Positions 51,901-61,240 are shown, numbered from the stretch's first letter. The stretch is 64,000 nucleotides of DNA from JAGDZR01 sp049115695 (GCA_049115695.1 JAGDZR010000002.1:124001-188000); one strand, 5' to 3'. The notes: generated by a model not told the origin, from the sequence alone. Numbers and translations: made by a program.

Positions 51901-53226
51901 TTATTGAGGAACAATCCATTGATTGTTTTCCAAATCAACCTTTCCTTTCATCTCTTCTACAACTACGCGATCTACGATTGCTAACCCCACGTTGGCCATG
52001 TTATCAAAGGTATCTATGCCATCGTTGGTAAATCCCACGCGTGTTCTATGTATGTTGAATCGATCTGAAAAAGTTCTATCAAAGGCCTGCTCAACACCTT
52101 TTTTGCCAAGCATGAATCCTAACATGCCACCCCATGTTGCTGTTGGGTTGTCCGAGTCCCAGCCGCACAAAGTGCCTATCTTGATGGTTTCGATGAGGTC
52201 TCCTTCTCCATAAAACAGGCTGACAAGACTTGCTGCGAAATTGATACCTGCAGCGAAACAACCATTGCAATAGAGATTTTGATCAGTGATGCGATAGCCA
52301 TCCCGTTGTTCGACCTGGTAGCGTTGATACACTGCATCTCGGGCATGTTCCCAGGTGTTTCCACTTTTGTATTGAGACTTTACGAATTCGTACATTTTGG
52401 ACGAGTAGGAAGTGTCCGGTAAAACTTTCCTGGCTTCTTCCGCCATTAACCATACCTGAGATTTTACATCATCCGCCTGATTGGCGGAAGCCAAAGCATA
52501 CATGGCAACATAAAATTCAGAAATCCACTGCGCATCGTATCTCGCAGTAGTTTGTATTGGCAGTAGTGCCATTTTCCGGGCAATGTCCGGACGTCCCGGC
52601 GCAAATAATCCAAAGATCTCAGTGGTCAGCTGCGCATCAATCATTTCAAAATGTTCATTGAGTGATGGACTGCTTGTTTCAGGAGGGATTACACTGTCAA
52701 TCATGAGTTCCAATGCTTTTTGATTGGATACCCAGAGGTAGTTCTCCTCTTCATGCTTGATATGTTTCAACCAACCATCTCTGATTTGCTCACCTGTCAG
52801 TCGTGTTGTTTGATTTGTGTGCAACAAGTTTTGATAGATGTATTCTATATCAGTATCATCATCAGCACCCCAGGTCTCATCTGGATTGCGGAAGACAAAA
52901 TCAATAGTGGGTGATAGATCACTGGGAATACCTTCAGCCCAAATACTAGGAAGGTCAGGTTTGCCCCAATCTTCTCGTGTATAGAAATCACCCGTTTTGA
53001 TCTTGCCAATGTTCCCAATTTTATCCATCTCAGTCACCAGACCGGTCCAGTTTGCAATGCACTGGCCCAGCCAAAACCCTTGCAACTTTTCGGCATAGTC
53101 ACTTCGTGAAATGATCATCTGCTGCGGACCCTCGGCCGATGCGGATGGTTGCTTTTGATCACAGCTGATTAACCCAATTAAGAATACCAGGCTCCATTTA
53201 ATACTACCTTGAAACATCTCTTCCAT
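51901..53226 (-). CDS. ADP-ribosylglycohydrolase (DraG/ARH) family lipoprotein
   Basis: The 441-residue protein starts with a lipobox signal (SLVFLIGLISC). The ARH fold shows both metal-site motifs: GADDDTDIEY in the first part and CGWDSDNPTATWGGMLG in the second, the two halves that hold paired divalent metals. Family members remove ADP-ribose from proteins or small molecules and normally work in the cytoplasm; an exported, lipid-anchored version is unusual and may act on other glycosides. I start at the ATG at 53226, which overlaps the CsgG-like gene's end by 23 bases, so they are coupled. Confidence 0.82.
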   Translation of the reverse strand: MEEMFQGSIKWSLVFLIGLISCDQKQPSASAEGPQQMIISRSDYAEKLQGFWLGQCIANWTGLVTEMDKIGNIGKIKTGDFYTREDWGKPDLPSIWAEGIPSDLSPTIDFVFRNPDETWGADDDTDIEYIYQNLLHTNQTTRLTGEQIRDGWLKHIKHEEENYLWVSNQKALELMIDSVIPPETSSPSLNEHFEMIDAQLTTEIFGLFAPGRPDIARKMALLPIQTTARYDAQWISEFYVAMYALASANQADDVKSQVWLMAEEARKVLPDTSYSSKMYEFVKSQYKSGNTWEHARDAVYQRYQVEQRDGYRITDQNLYCNGCFAAGINFAASLVSLFYGEGDLIETIKIGTLCGWDSDNPTATWGGMLGFMLGKKGVEQAFDRTFSDRFNIHRTRVGFTNDGIDTFDNMANVGLAIVDRVVVEEMKGKVDLENNQWIVPQ

Positions 53227-54586
53227 ATGCTGCAATGTGATTGTAAAGTGTTTGTTTAATATCACTTAATGCATCATCCATTAGGTCAGCTTTGGGAATA
53301 AATTGAACTTCGGTTCTACGGCTTGGCATGGCTCGTTTGTCTCCCGATACCAGGGTGTACCACGAATCTCTCCATCTTGCTCTTTCGGTGATTTCATCAC
53401 CGGCTATTCGTCTTCCTGTTGAGATGTCCACAATCTTAAAATTGATGGTCGCGACCGCCAGAGAAGTTTTTGTGTGCTTATTGGCGACAACTTTTACGGT
53501 TTCCTTAACATCCCTTGTTCTTTCTTTGCCTTTATCATCGGTGTATTTTTCCTCTCCCACTTTTACTTCTTTCGAAAAATTTTCTTTCACTGGGTCTAGT
53601 TTTTCACGCTCCACATATGATTGGACAACACGTCCAACCAGAATGGCGTTTATACCCGGGATTTCTCCCAACTCTGCTGTTGTGCTTTCATCCATTAATC
53701 CGGATAAGCTTAGCTTTTGCTCACGTAACACAGTCTCTAGTGCATCTCTATCCAAGACTTCAAAAAACTCAAATTCGTCATCTCTTCCCGAAAATTCGTC
53801 TAATAAATAATTGCTGATACTGTAGCCAATGTTGCCAAACTCTGATGAGCCGGAGGATTCAAATTCAGTGATGCCCAACCGTGTTGTGCCTAACTTTCTT
53901 GCATTTTCATAACGGTCCGCTGCGTCACGGTAGTCATTGATGTAGTCCAGTGCATAGCTGAATCTCCTGGCTGCTTCTTTACTGTCTTCCAGTGATTGTG
54001 AACGTGACAATTCACGTCCTTTAGCATAGTGCATGGAGGCAGCTGCTTCGATAGCTTCATCGAGTGCTGTTTCTGCTGCTTCAAGCCCACTTTTGTAGTC
54101 ACCTATTTCAATATCGAGTCCCGGATCTTTCTTTTTTACAGGTTTAAATTTAGCAGGTGGCAGTCCAGCAAGGATTTTACTGTACTTGTTCATGACGTTA
54201 TAATAGTTGACAATTTTGGCTTTAATTGTAACTGTTTCATCACCTTCGAAGCTTGCTGATTGAACTTTGAGATCTTCAATTAGATCAAGGGTGTTGTCAA
54301 CTGTAAAAGAATAGTTATTTGTTAGCAATTCCTGGAGACCTGAGATAACTCCCTTTTTCTCAGCAATTCTTAAACCATGTGCAGCAAACAATATTCCCGT
54401 GTTGGACAGGTATTCAGCAGGAGCATTCATGTCGTCTGCCGTTCCTTCAAAATTTCGTTTTGCCTGCTTTTCGTAGTATTTGTCTTTTTCTCCGGTTTGG
54501 ACTGAAAAATTGTAGGTCTGGAAGGAGGGTTGCCCCAATACGGCCAGTCCAAGTAATACAGCAATAATTGTGAATGCGGTTCTCAT
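53204..54586 (-). CDS. Secreted CsgG-like protein
   Basis: The 460-residue protein has a signal peptide (MRTAFTIIAVLLGLAVLG). After a helical region (about 40-230; EAAETALDEAIEAAASMHYA) comes a CsgG/LpoB-type domain: LGITEFESSGSSEFGNIGYSISNYLLDEF, then FEVLDRDALETVLREQKLSLSGLMDE and IPGINAILVGRVVQSYV. CsgG domains form pores or scaffold outer-membrane assemblies; this one lacks the lipobox of E. coli CsgG. A TPR-like front suggests protein-protein contact. Its end overlaps the ADP-ribosylglycohydrolase start. Confidence 0.7.
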   Translation of the reverse strand: MRTAFTIIAVLLGLAVLGQPSFQTYNFSVQTGEKDKYYEKQAKRNFEGTADDMNAPAEYLSNTGILFAAHGLRIAEKKGVISGLQELLTNNYSFTVDNTLDLIEDLKVQSASFEGDETVTIKAKIVNYYNVMNKYSKILAGLPPAKFKPVKKKDPGLDIEIGDYKSGLEAAETALDEAIEAAASMHYAKGRELSRSQSLEDSKEAARRFSYALDYINDYRDAADRYENARKLGTTRLGITEFESSGSSEFGNIGYSISNYLLDEFSGRDDEFEFFEVLDRDALETVLREQKLSLSGLMDESTTAELGEIPGINAILVGRVVQSYVEREKLDPVKENFSKEVKVGEEKYTDDKGKERTRDVKETVKVVANKHTKTSLAVATINFKIVDISTGRRIAGDEITERARWRDSWYTLVSGDKRAMPSRRTEVQFIPKADLMDDALSDIKQTLYNHIAAYGRDVSR

Positions 54587-54826
54587 ACTATTTTTGATGA
54601 TTCAATTGGATGGGAAATTAGCACAATATTGACGTTTGGTCAAGGACGATTGCTTTTATAGGGCTTTGATAGCTGTAAAACCATGATATTGGGGGTTAGG
54701 AGTCAATGTATTTGGAGTTCATGCAAAAAAGCTCAATCAAAAAGGTCTTATCATCCGAATTTCAAAGTGTCATTTCCAGGGTGAATAGAGCTGGCTTTGT
54801 AATGAGAAATTCACCTTGCTTCAATA

Positions 54827-54883
54827 CTACATTTAGGAAATAACCAGTATATCACCTAAATTAGCAACTCTACATTTAGGAAA
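54827..54883. promoter_or_regulatory. Repeated CTACATTTAGGAAA sites (candidate PadR operator)
   Basis: Two identical 14-bp copies (54827-54840 and 54870-54883) flank an inverted CCTAAAT (54855-54861). The second ends 5 bp before the padR start. The 301-bp gap (54587-54887) holds nothing else evident. Confidence 0.5.
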
Positions 54884-54887
54884 ATAC

Positions 54888-55226
54888 ATGAAGCAGTATC
54901 AGCTTGGAGAATTTGAAGAGATTGTTTTACTGACCGTTGGCGTGCTTTACGATGAGGCCTACGGATTAGCAGTCAAGTCTGAAATAGAATCCCGATTAAA
55001 ACGGAAGGTAAGTGTGGGAGCCCTACAATCGGCTCTAAGAAGAATGGAGCAAAAGGGGTTCTTGGACTCGAGAGAAGGGGAGACTAATGAAAAAAGAGGA
55101 GGAAGACCTAAGCGATATTTTAAGATCACTGCCTTCGGTGCAAAGGCACTTGAATTCAACAGAGGAGTTAGAGATGAGCTGTGGTTGTCCATTCCCGAGG
55201 TAGCACTAAAGCTAGAAATAGTGTGA
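54888..55226 (+). CDS. PadR-family transcriptional regulator
   Basis: The 112-residue winged-helix protein reads LGEFEEIVLLTVGVLYDEAYGLAVKSEIES (N-terminal helices), VSVGALQSALRRMEQKGFL (recognition helix) and GRPKRYFKITAFGAKAL (wing and C-terminal helix). PadR proteins repress transporters or enzymes, often their own operon. The stop overlaps the GTG of the permease (GTGA at 55223-55226). The repeated ATTTAGG sites upstream suggest that it represses its own operon. Confidence 0.93.
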   Translation: MKQYQLGEFEEIVLLTVGVLYDEAYGLAVKSEIESRLKRKVSVGALQSALRRMEQKGFLDSREGETNEKRGGRPKRYFKITAFGAKALEFNRGVRDELWLSIPEVALKLEIV

Positions 55227-57847
55227 TCAAGCGTTTAGCAGATCGTTTATTCAGGTGGTTTTGTCATCAAGATTACTATCCGGATATACGGGGTGATTTG
55301 GACGAATTGTATGCCGAAAACCTGGAGAGGAATTCCAAGGTGCAAGCAGAGCTCACCTATTTGGTGGACGTAATCATGTTGTTTCGTCCATCTCTATTCC
55401 GTCAAGTGAACAAAAACTCAATTTTATATACAGCCATGTTTGAAAATTATTTTAAAACCAGCTTTAGAAACCTGATGAAGCACAAGGCTTTCTCTGGTAT
55501 CAACGTTGTGGGTCTCGCCATTGGTCTTACTGCTTTTTTATTGATCACCCAGTACATTGATTTTGAACGCAGCTATGATCGATTTTTCTCACAGCCAGAT
55601 CAACTCTATCGCCTGACTACTGATCAAGTTAGTGATGGTGTGCTAGGAGTCCGAGATGCGATGAGTTTTGCACCGTCAGGTAAGGTGCTCAAGGAGGAGG
55701 TGCCCGAAATTTTGGATTATACAACCACCTACAAATTTGATGAGGTGGCTTTTCGGATGAACAATCAACTCATTCTGGAAAAAAACGTGATTGCAGCGGA
55801 TTCCAATTACTTCAAGCTGTTTGATTATCAACTGTTATCTGGAGATCCGAACACCGCTTTAAACGAACCTAAAAGCATTGTGCTGACCAAAACAAGAGCA
55901 GAAGCACTCTTTGGTGAACGTAATCCCATCGGGGAAACCATTGAACTTGTGGGGCGTTATACTGGTTCCTATAAAATCACAGGGGTAATGCAGGATGTTC
56001 CAGACAATACGCATTATGGTTTTAAGGTATTGATTAGCCTAAAGTCTATTCAGGAACGTATCGATAGTGATAGTTGGAATGGTTACAATTACTATACTTA
56101 TCTGAAGTTGGATGAACAGGCACCTTTTGGGTCCGTGCAAGCTAAAATGCCCGAATTGTCCAGGAAATATATGGGAGATGATTCTAACCTGGAATTCAAC
56201 CTACAACCAGTCACCGACATTCATTTATATTCAGATTTCACCTACGAGCCAGAGATACATGGGAGCGCTAAGTCGGTGAATTTTATGTTCGTTATTTCGT
56301 TCTTCATTATTGTGATTGCCTGGGTGAACTATGTGAATTTGTCCACAGCAAGAGCTGCGGATAGGGCAAAAGAGGTGGGGTTGAGAAAGGTCATTGGTGC
56401 TCATAAACGTCAGCTTTTTTACCAGTTCCTGCTGGAGTCAATGATCATTAATTTCATCAGCGCCTTATTAGCCGTTGGGCTTACAGAACTGATGCTTCCA
56501 TATTTCAACCAGCTGATCGGCAAGAGTACCGGAGTTCATATATGGGAAAATCCAATGTTTCTTAATCGAGTGCTGCTCTTGTTTCTGGTTGGGACAGTTG
56601 TTTCTGGTTTTTATCCGGCTGTTGTGCTTTCTGAGTACAAACCACTTGTGGTGTTGAGAGGCAAATTCAGAAACTCTAAGAAAGGAGTGCTGCTAAGAAA
56701 GGGTTTGGTGGTCACGCAGTTTGCCGCATCGATTATGTTGATTGCCAGTACATTCATTGTGCAAATGCAAGTGGATTATATGCTCAAAAAAGATTTGGGC
56801 ATTGATATCAACTATGTGATTGGATTCAATCATCGGGTGGACTATGATAATGAAAATGAAGGTGACAAAATGCGCCAGTTCAAATCCAAGCTAGGGGAGC
56901 ATAGTGCCATTTTATCTGCCGGGATGACTTCCAACTTACCAGGTGGCGGAAGCTCGGACATCAACTCGATGAGTGGAGGTATTCGACTCAATGGAGCCGC
57001 TGAATTGGTCGAAGGTACTTTTTACCTTCAAATCAACGATGAGGACTTCATGCCAACTGTCCAGCAGGTATTGATAGCAGGACGCAATTTTGATCATCAA
57101 CTTCAATCGGACACTAGTGCCCTGTTGGTAAACGAGGCGTTGCTAAAAGCACTTCAGGTAAGTGATCCTGAGTCAATAGTAGGTCAGAGAATCCAGTTTG
57201 GCAGGAACCCAGAAGCCGGTAGACATCTGGTCGTGGGAGTCGTGAAAGACTTCAATCGGAGTTCACTAAAAAAGGGGGTGGAGCCGACTGTTTACTGGCA
57301 CAGTGAAACTCCTGGAAGTACCGTTGTAAGATTAGATCCGGAGAATTTCAAAGAAGGGTTGTCGCATATCGAAACGACCTGGCAGAGATTTTTTCCAGAT
57401 GCACCATTAGATTATGTGTTTCTGGATGATCGTTTTGCCCAGCTCTATTCAGAGGATCAGGGGTTTGGGAAGATATTTGGAACTTTTTCCATACTAGCCA
57501 TTTTGGTAGCAAGTTTAGGGTTGTTCGGTCTGAGTGCATTTATGGCCATGCAGAAAACTAAGGAAGTGGGAGTAAGAAAGGTCTTGGGCGCATCAACCAC
57601 TAGTATCATCTCCATCTTTTTTGCCGATTTCCTTATACTGGTAGGTATCAGCGCCGTTATCGGTGTTCCTTTGGTTTATTGGGGAATGGAAAACTGGTTG
57701 ATGAACTATGCCAATCGGATAGACTTTCCATGGATAAGCGTGTTGTTTGCTGCAGTTATTGTAGGTCTGTTTGCTTTGGTGACTGTTGGATATCAGATCT
57801 ATCGGGTGGCCCTGCTCAATCCAAGTAAGACACTGAGATACGAGTAA
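55223..57847 (+). CDS. FtsX/MacB-type ABC transporter permease with N-terminal prefix domain
   Basis: The 874-residue protein starts at the GTG at 55223 (VIKRLADRLFRWFCHQDYYPDIRGDLDELY), the 'permease prefix' domain seen with PadR partners. It then has two MacB_PCD periplasmic domains and two FtsX transmembrane blocks (FKTSFRNLMKHKAFSGINVVGL, and the repeated EVGLRKVIGA / EVGVRKVLGA coupling motif). It carries no ATPase domain; the ATP-binding partner must be separate. Such permeases extrude peptides, lipoproteins or antimicrobials or act as signal modules. PadR control suggests stress or ligand induction. Confidence 0.9.
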   Translation: MIKRLADRLFRWFCHQDYYPDIRGDLDELYAENLERNSKVQAELTYLVDVIMLFRPSLFRQVNKNSILYTAMFENYFKTSFRNLMKHKAFSGINVVGLAIGLTAFLLITQYIDFERSYDRFFSQPDQLYRLTTDQVSDGVLGVRDAMSFAPSGKVLKEEVPEILDYTTTYKFDEVAFRMNNQLILEKNVIAADSNYFKLFDYQLLSGDPNTALNEPKSIVLTKTRAEALFGERNPIGETIELVGRYTGSYKITGVMQDVPDNTHYGFKVLISLKSIQERIDSDSWNGYNYYTYLKLDEQAPFGSVQAKMPELSRKYMGDDSNLEFNLQPVTDIHLYSDFTYEPEIHGSAKSVNFMFVISFFIIVIAWVNYVNLSTARAADRAKEVGLRKVIGAHKRQLFYQFLLESMIINFISALLAVGLTELMLPYFNQLIGKSTGVHIWENPMFLNRVLLLFLVGTVVSGFYPAVVLSEYKPLVVLRGKFRNSKKGVLLRKGLVVTQFAASIMLIASTFIVQMQVDYMLKKDLGIDINYVIGFNHRVDYDNENEGDKMRQFKSKLGEHSAILSAGMTSNLPGGGSSDINSMSGGIRLNGAAELVEGTFYLQINDEDFMPTVQQVLIAGRNFDHQLQSDTSALLVNEALLKALQVSDPESIVGQRIQFGRNPEAGRHLVVGVVKDFNRSSLKKGVEPTVYWHSETPGSTVVRLDPENFKEGLSHIETTWQRFFPDAPLDYVFLDDRFAQLYSEDQGFGKIFGTFSILAILVASLGLFGLSAFMAMQKTKEVGVRKVLGASTTSIISIFFADFLILVGISAVIGVPLVYWGMENWLMNYANRIDFPWISVLFAAVIVGLFALVTVGYQIYRVALLNPSKTLRYE

Positions 57848-57919
57848 TTCCGGTTTCTATGTGAAGCAAGCAATACCACTTCTGTTTCGGAGTTCTGGCA
57901 AGTCAGAAGTTTTTGCTCT

Positions 57920-58083
57920 GTCATTCCGGTTTCCGAGCAAAGCGAATTTATACTTGATTTGGTCATTCCGGTTTCCGAACGAAGTGAGGAATACCTCTTA
58001 TGTCATTCCGGTTTCCGAGCAAAGCGAATTTATACTTGATTTGGTCATTCCGGTTTCCGAACGAAGTGAGGAATACCGGAATC
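57920..58083. repeat. Tandem REP-like repeats between the permease and the response regulator
   Basis: A 76-bp segment occurs twice without a mismatch (57920-57995 and 58002-58077, period 82). Each copy is two half-units of about 41 bp beginning GTCATTCCGGTTTCCGA. The array ends CCGGAATC; a weaker unit precedes it (57846 onward). The last unit matches the right arm of the 6.2-kb palindrome. The only frame across it, 57861-58097, encodes the repeat and is not called a gene. Confidence 0.9.
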
Positions 58084-58699
58084 AAATCAACTTCTGACTG
58101 ACCGCAAATTGTACCACTTCAGAGCTATTGTTCATGTTGAGCTTTCTGAGAATGTTACGTCGATGTGTATGCACGGTATGTGAAGAAATGAACAACTTGT
58201 CAGCCATCATTTCACTTGTCATTCCCTCTGACATGCAGCGAATGATATCTAGTTCTCTAGCGCTCAATTTGTGCTGAACAAATTGCTCTTCCTCGGAGTT
58301 GAACGATCGAATGCGATCATAATATTGTTTTCCACTCGTGACCCTCAGGATTGCATCAGTCAATTCTTTTCCAGTATTGTTTTTAAGTAAACAGCCATCT
58401 ACGCCGATTTTGACGATTTCATCCACAAATGTCCGTTGCGGATACATGGTGAGGATAACAATTTTAACATCCGGGAATCTCTTTTTAATCTCTCTGCTAC
58501 AGGTAAGTCCATCCATTACCGGCATGTTAATGTCCAATACCACCACATCCACTTCATTGAATTGAAGAAATCTCAATACTTCTTCACCATTCTCCACGTG
58601 ATCAACAACTTCAATTTCTTTGTTACGCGAGAGCACTTGTTGTAGACCTTCCACGACGATAGCATGGTCATCAGCCAGCAGGGTTTTTATCTTTTTCAT
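58082..58699 (-). CDS. NarL/FixJ-type response regulator
   Basis: The 205-residue protein is an intact response regulator. The receiver has the acidic pair DD (10-11), phospho-aspartate D56 (VVVLDINMP), T in VILTMYP and K in CLLKNN. The LuxR HTH is full (LSARELDIIRCMSEGMTSEMMADKL, then SSHTVHTHRRNILRKL). It overlaps the kinase by four bases (ATGA), so the pair is expressed together. Similarity to the 25-kb regulator suggests related DNA sites, and a NarL-like palindrome precedes the operon. Confidence 0.93.
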   Translation of the reverse strand: MKKIKTLLADDHAIVVEGLQQVLSRNKEIEVVDHVENGEEVLRFLQFNEVDVVVLDINMPVMDGLTCSREIKKRFPDVKIVILTMYPQRTFVDEIVKIGVDGCLLKNNTGKELTDAILRVTSGKQYYDRIRSFNSEEEQFVQHKLSARELDIIRCMSEGMTSEMMADKLFISSHTVHTHRRNILRKLNMNNSSEVVQFAVSQKLI

Positions 58700-60552
58700 A
58701 TCAGAGGGATTTCAATGATTGCGGTCATGTTTTTTCCAGGATTATTGTCAAATGTGATTTGACCATCAAGGCTGTCAATTCTAGATAAAATATTCTTCAG
58801 TCCCATACCCTTTTTAACCTCCTTGATATTGAAGCCTGATCCATTATCTTCATAAATAATATTGATGTTATCATCAATCCCCGTAATCTCAAGTCTGATT
58901 TCTTTGGCTCGGGCATGCTTGAGCGTATTGTTGATCAATTCCTGAACCACCCGGTAGAGGTTATGGGCGATTTCACCTGTGATTTTTGAGGACAAATGAT
59001 TTTCATAAATCACCTGACACGAACCCGTACGATTAACGGCCTCTACCAGATCGCTCAAGGCAACAGAAAGACCAAAGTGCCTCAGTGAACCTGAATCCAG
59101 ACTATGCGAAAGTTTACGTGTGTCTTCTCCAGCCTTGGCCGTGATATCGGCAATTCGATCCATCATGCCGGATTGATCCTTGGTTAGCTGCTCAGTATCA
59201 AACGACTCTACAAACATTTTAAGGGTAACCAGGGTGCTGCTGATATTGTCGTGGAGCTCTTTTGCAATTCTATTTCGCTCTTTGTCTTGACCTTCCAATA
59301 AGGCATAGGCAGTTTTCAGTTCTTGCTTTTTGAGGAGGTCTTCGATCTGTCTCTCGTTTTCTTCTCTGATTCTTTTTTTGCGTTGCTCGTTGTAAATGAA
59401 TGAAATCAGGCCAATCAGTCCTACAAAACCAATTCCGGAGTAGAGCAGGATCATTTGGTTTTGTTGCCTCAATATAAGGTCGTCTTGCCTCAATAATTCC
59501 TTTTCTTTTTCTGAAGATTCAAGTTTTACGTTTAACTCGGCAATTTTTATCTTGTTCTTACGGTGATCTAAAAAAACTTCGTTGGTATTAGATAGATAGA
59601 GAAACTGATATGCGCTATCGTACTGTCCTATTTTTTCGTAATAATAAACAGCAGTAAACCGACTAAGTAAAAATTCCTTCAAGAGAGAATCCGCAATATC
59701 AATTTCATTTGCCTGAGAAAGCAATTTGCCTGCCTGCGTATAGTTACCACGATTTGCTTGAATGGCACTCATCTTAATATAAGAGCCAAACTTCAAGTGT
59801 TGGAAAAAAGGAACATTTGGGGAGTTATCCAAAACTGTTTTGTAAGCCAATTCCGAGTTTTCATAATCTCCTAGATAATCATAATAGATCCCCTTTTCGA
59901 AATTTATGAAGCTTTTCAAGCTATGACTAGTAATGAATTCATTGAAAAACTGCTCTGCACTTTTGAAAGAATTTTTGTACACTTCTGCACTAGGAAGTTC
60001 ACGCAGTTTTGTCAGATACCTGAGATGATTAATATGGTACCAAGCGAGTTCATTATTGGTTTTAGATAAAGTTCTGAAAGTGTTGATAAAATTGAGATAG
60101 TCATCACTGCTATCAACTAATTCTTGATTGTATAACTCCATCAAAACATGAAGACCAAGTTTTTGATACAATTCTTTTTTGGAAGAGGTCGCCTCTGATA
60201 TCAACTCTTTAAGCAAAATGAATGACCGCTCAACATCCAGTCTGTTATACACCAGAAATGAAGCCTGGATAAGTTTGTCTTCAATGCTTCTTTCCTTTTT
60301 TTGTTTAAAATATTTTGCCAGAATTATAGAATCTTTCTGGTAATTGGCTCCTGCATTTGAAACTATCTGTGTAAATGATTCGAATTCCAAAAGGTTGTTT
60401 TCCCTACAATACTGAAGGGTTTTATCAAAATCGAAAGCAAAAAATATTTCACTGAATTCTTTGTCGCTACAAAATACATTTCCACTAACCGATAGCAGAA
60501 TTAGCGTACAAATACGTCTCAAAATTTTAAAGTTCCAACGCCAGGAATGCAA
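58696..60552 (-). CDS. HisKA_3-type sensor kinase with TPR-like extracellular domain
   Basis: The 618-residue protein has an N-terminal signal/anchor (about 10-30), a long helical region resembling TPRs (100-370; for example YEKIGQYDSAYQFLYLS), one membrane helix (MILLYSGIGFVGLIGLISFIY), a coiled coil, then the kinase. The H-box ERNRIAKELHDNISSTL has H434; the N-box (YRVVQELINNTLKHARA), G1 (YEDNGSGF) and G2 (GMGLKNI) are intact. Bacteroidota kinases of this type sense through TPRs, perhaps protein ligands. It overlaps the upstream gene by 34 bases. Confidence 0.9.
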   Translation of the reverse strand: MHSWRWNFKILRRICTLILLSVSGNVFCSDKEFSEIFFAFDFDKTLQYCRENNLLEFESFTQIVSNAGANYQKDSIILAKYFKQKKERSIEDKLIQASFLVYNRLDVERSFILLKELISEATSSKKELYQKLGLHVLMELYNQELVDSSDDYLNFINTFRTLSKTNNELAWYHINHLRYLTKLRELPSAEVYKNSFKSAEQFFNEFITSHSLKSFINFEKGIYYDYLGDYENSELAYKTVLDNSPNVPFFQHLKFGSYIKMSAIQANRGNYTQAGKLLSQANEIDIADSLLKEFLLSRFTAVYYYEKIGQYDSAYQFLYLSNTNEVFLDHRKNKIKIAELNVKLESSEKEKELLRQDDLILRQQNQMILLYSGIGFVGLIGLISFIYNEQRKKRIREENERQIEDLLKKQELKTAYALLEGQDKERNRIAKELHDNISSTLVTLKMFVESFDTEQLTKDQSGMMDRIADITAKAGEDTRKLSHSLDSGSLRHFGLSVALSDLVEAVNRTGSCQVIYENHLSSKITGEIAHNLYRVVQELINNTLKHARAKEIRLEITGIDDNINIIYEDNGSGFNIKEVKKGMGLKNILSRIDSLDGQITFDNNPGKNMTAIIEIPLI

Positions 60553-61124
60553 CGCACTCCAGGTGTCATCATTTCCGCATTGTGCTTCGTTATTGTGTCA
60601 TTAGCGTCCATCCTTGGGACTTGATGATCTTTGATAAACAGGCCATCCCGGACAAAAAACTCAGAATCAAAATGACCTCCAACAAAAGCTCTATCTCGAA
60701 GATCAGAACTATTACCCTGGTACATTCTTTTAAGTTTTCTTTCGATCAGCAGGATATGGTCAGTAGGAACACTTATTCCACTTCCTAAATTATCAACAAT
60801 TATTTCTTCTGTAACTGGTTGTGCATTGATAGTAGCCCTGACATCTATGCCAATGATTAATGCATTTTGGCTTGAAGTATTATCGAACTCATCTGACTTT
60901 TCTTTGACATAAGCATTTTCAATATCAATGTTTAGTGCACCCTTATAGTTAATGCCCTGGACCAGAATTTTATTAATCAAGAAATGATCATCTACTGGTA
61001 CACCAATGAATTTTGCGTAAATTGAAAAAAAGGTTCCATACAATTGTGATCCATAGACAAATTGAAATCTGTCATCATCTTTGTGAAGAAAAACGTTAGT
61101 CGAATAGGTTAAGTCAAGTTGCAT
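60519..61124 (-). CDS. Hypothetical protein, first gene of the second two-component operon
   Basis: I do not recognise this protein. The 201-residue product has no signal peptide or membrane helix. It is mixed alpha/beta with a charged middle (IENAYVKEKSDEFDN) and a C-terminal stretch DLRDRAFVGGHFDSEFFVRD ending GVRCIPGVGTLKF. A 34-base overlap with the kinase gene implies a shared transcript and perhaps function, for example as a ligand, accessory or anti-kinase factor. A NarL-like palindrome lies upstream. Confidence 0.6.
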   Translation of the reverse strand: MQLDLTYSTNVFLHKDDDRFQFVYGSQLYGTFFSIYAKFIGVPVDDHFLINKILVQGINYKGALNIDIENAYVKEKSDEFDNTSSQNALIIGIDVRATINAQPVTEEIIVDNLGSGISVPTDHILLIERKLKRMYQGNSSDLRDRAFVGGHFDSEFFVRDGLFIKDHQVPRMDANDTITKHNAEMMTPGVRCIPGVGTLKF

Positions 61125-61221
61125 TGTAGATATAGATTTTCTGTTAAAAATGTTTACACCTCTTCAAGTTAAGAAGAGATTTTAGTTAATCAAATATGAC
61201 GCAATTAGGTGGGAGTGTCCA

Positions 61222-61237
61222 TACTCATTTTTGGGTA
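61222..61237. promoter_or_regulatory. NarL-like 7-2-7 palindrome, site 7
   Basis: TACTCAT-TT-TTGGGTA: the first half is a perfect TACYYMT and the second matches AKRRGTA except its first base. It lies 98 bp upstream of the two-component operon start and abuts the porin terminator. Confidence 0.55.
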
Positions 61238-61240
61238 TAA

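Noticed and set aside
53328..53810. 160-codon plus-strand frame
   Set aside because: It lies antisense within the CsgG-like gene, whose minus-strand frame has a signal peptide and family motifs.
57861..58097. 78-codon plus-strand frame downstream of the permease
   Set aside because: It encodes VIPVSEQSE-type repeats from the CCGG array and overlaps the 3' end of a real gene.
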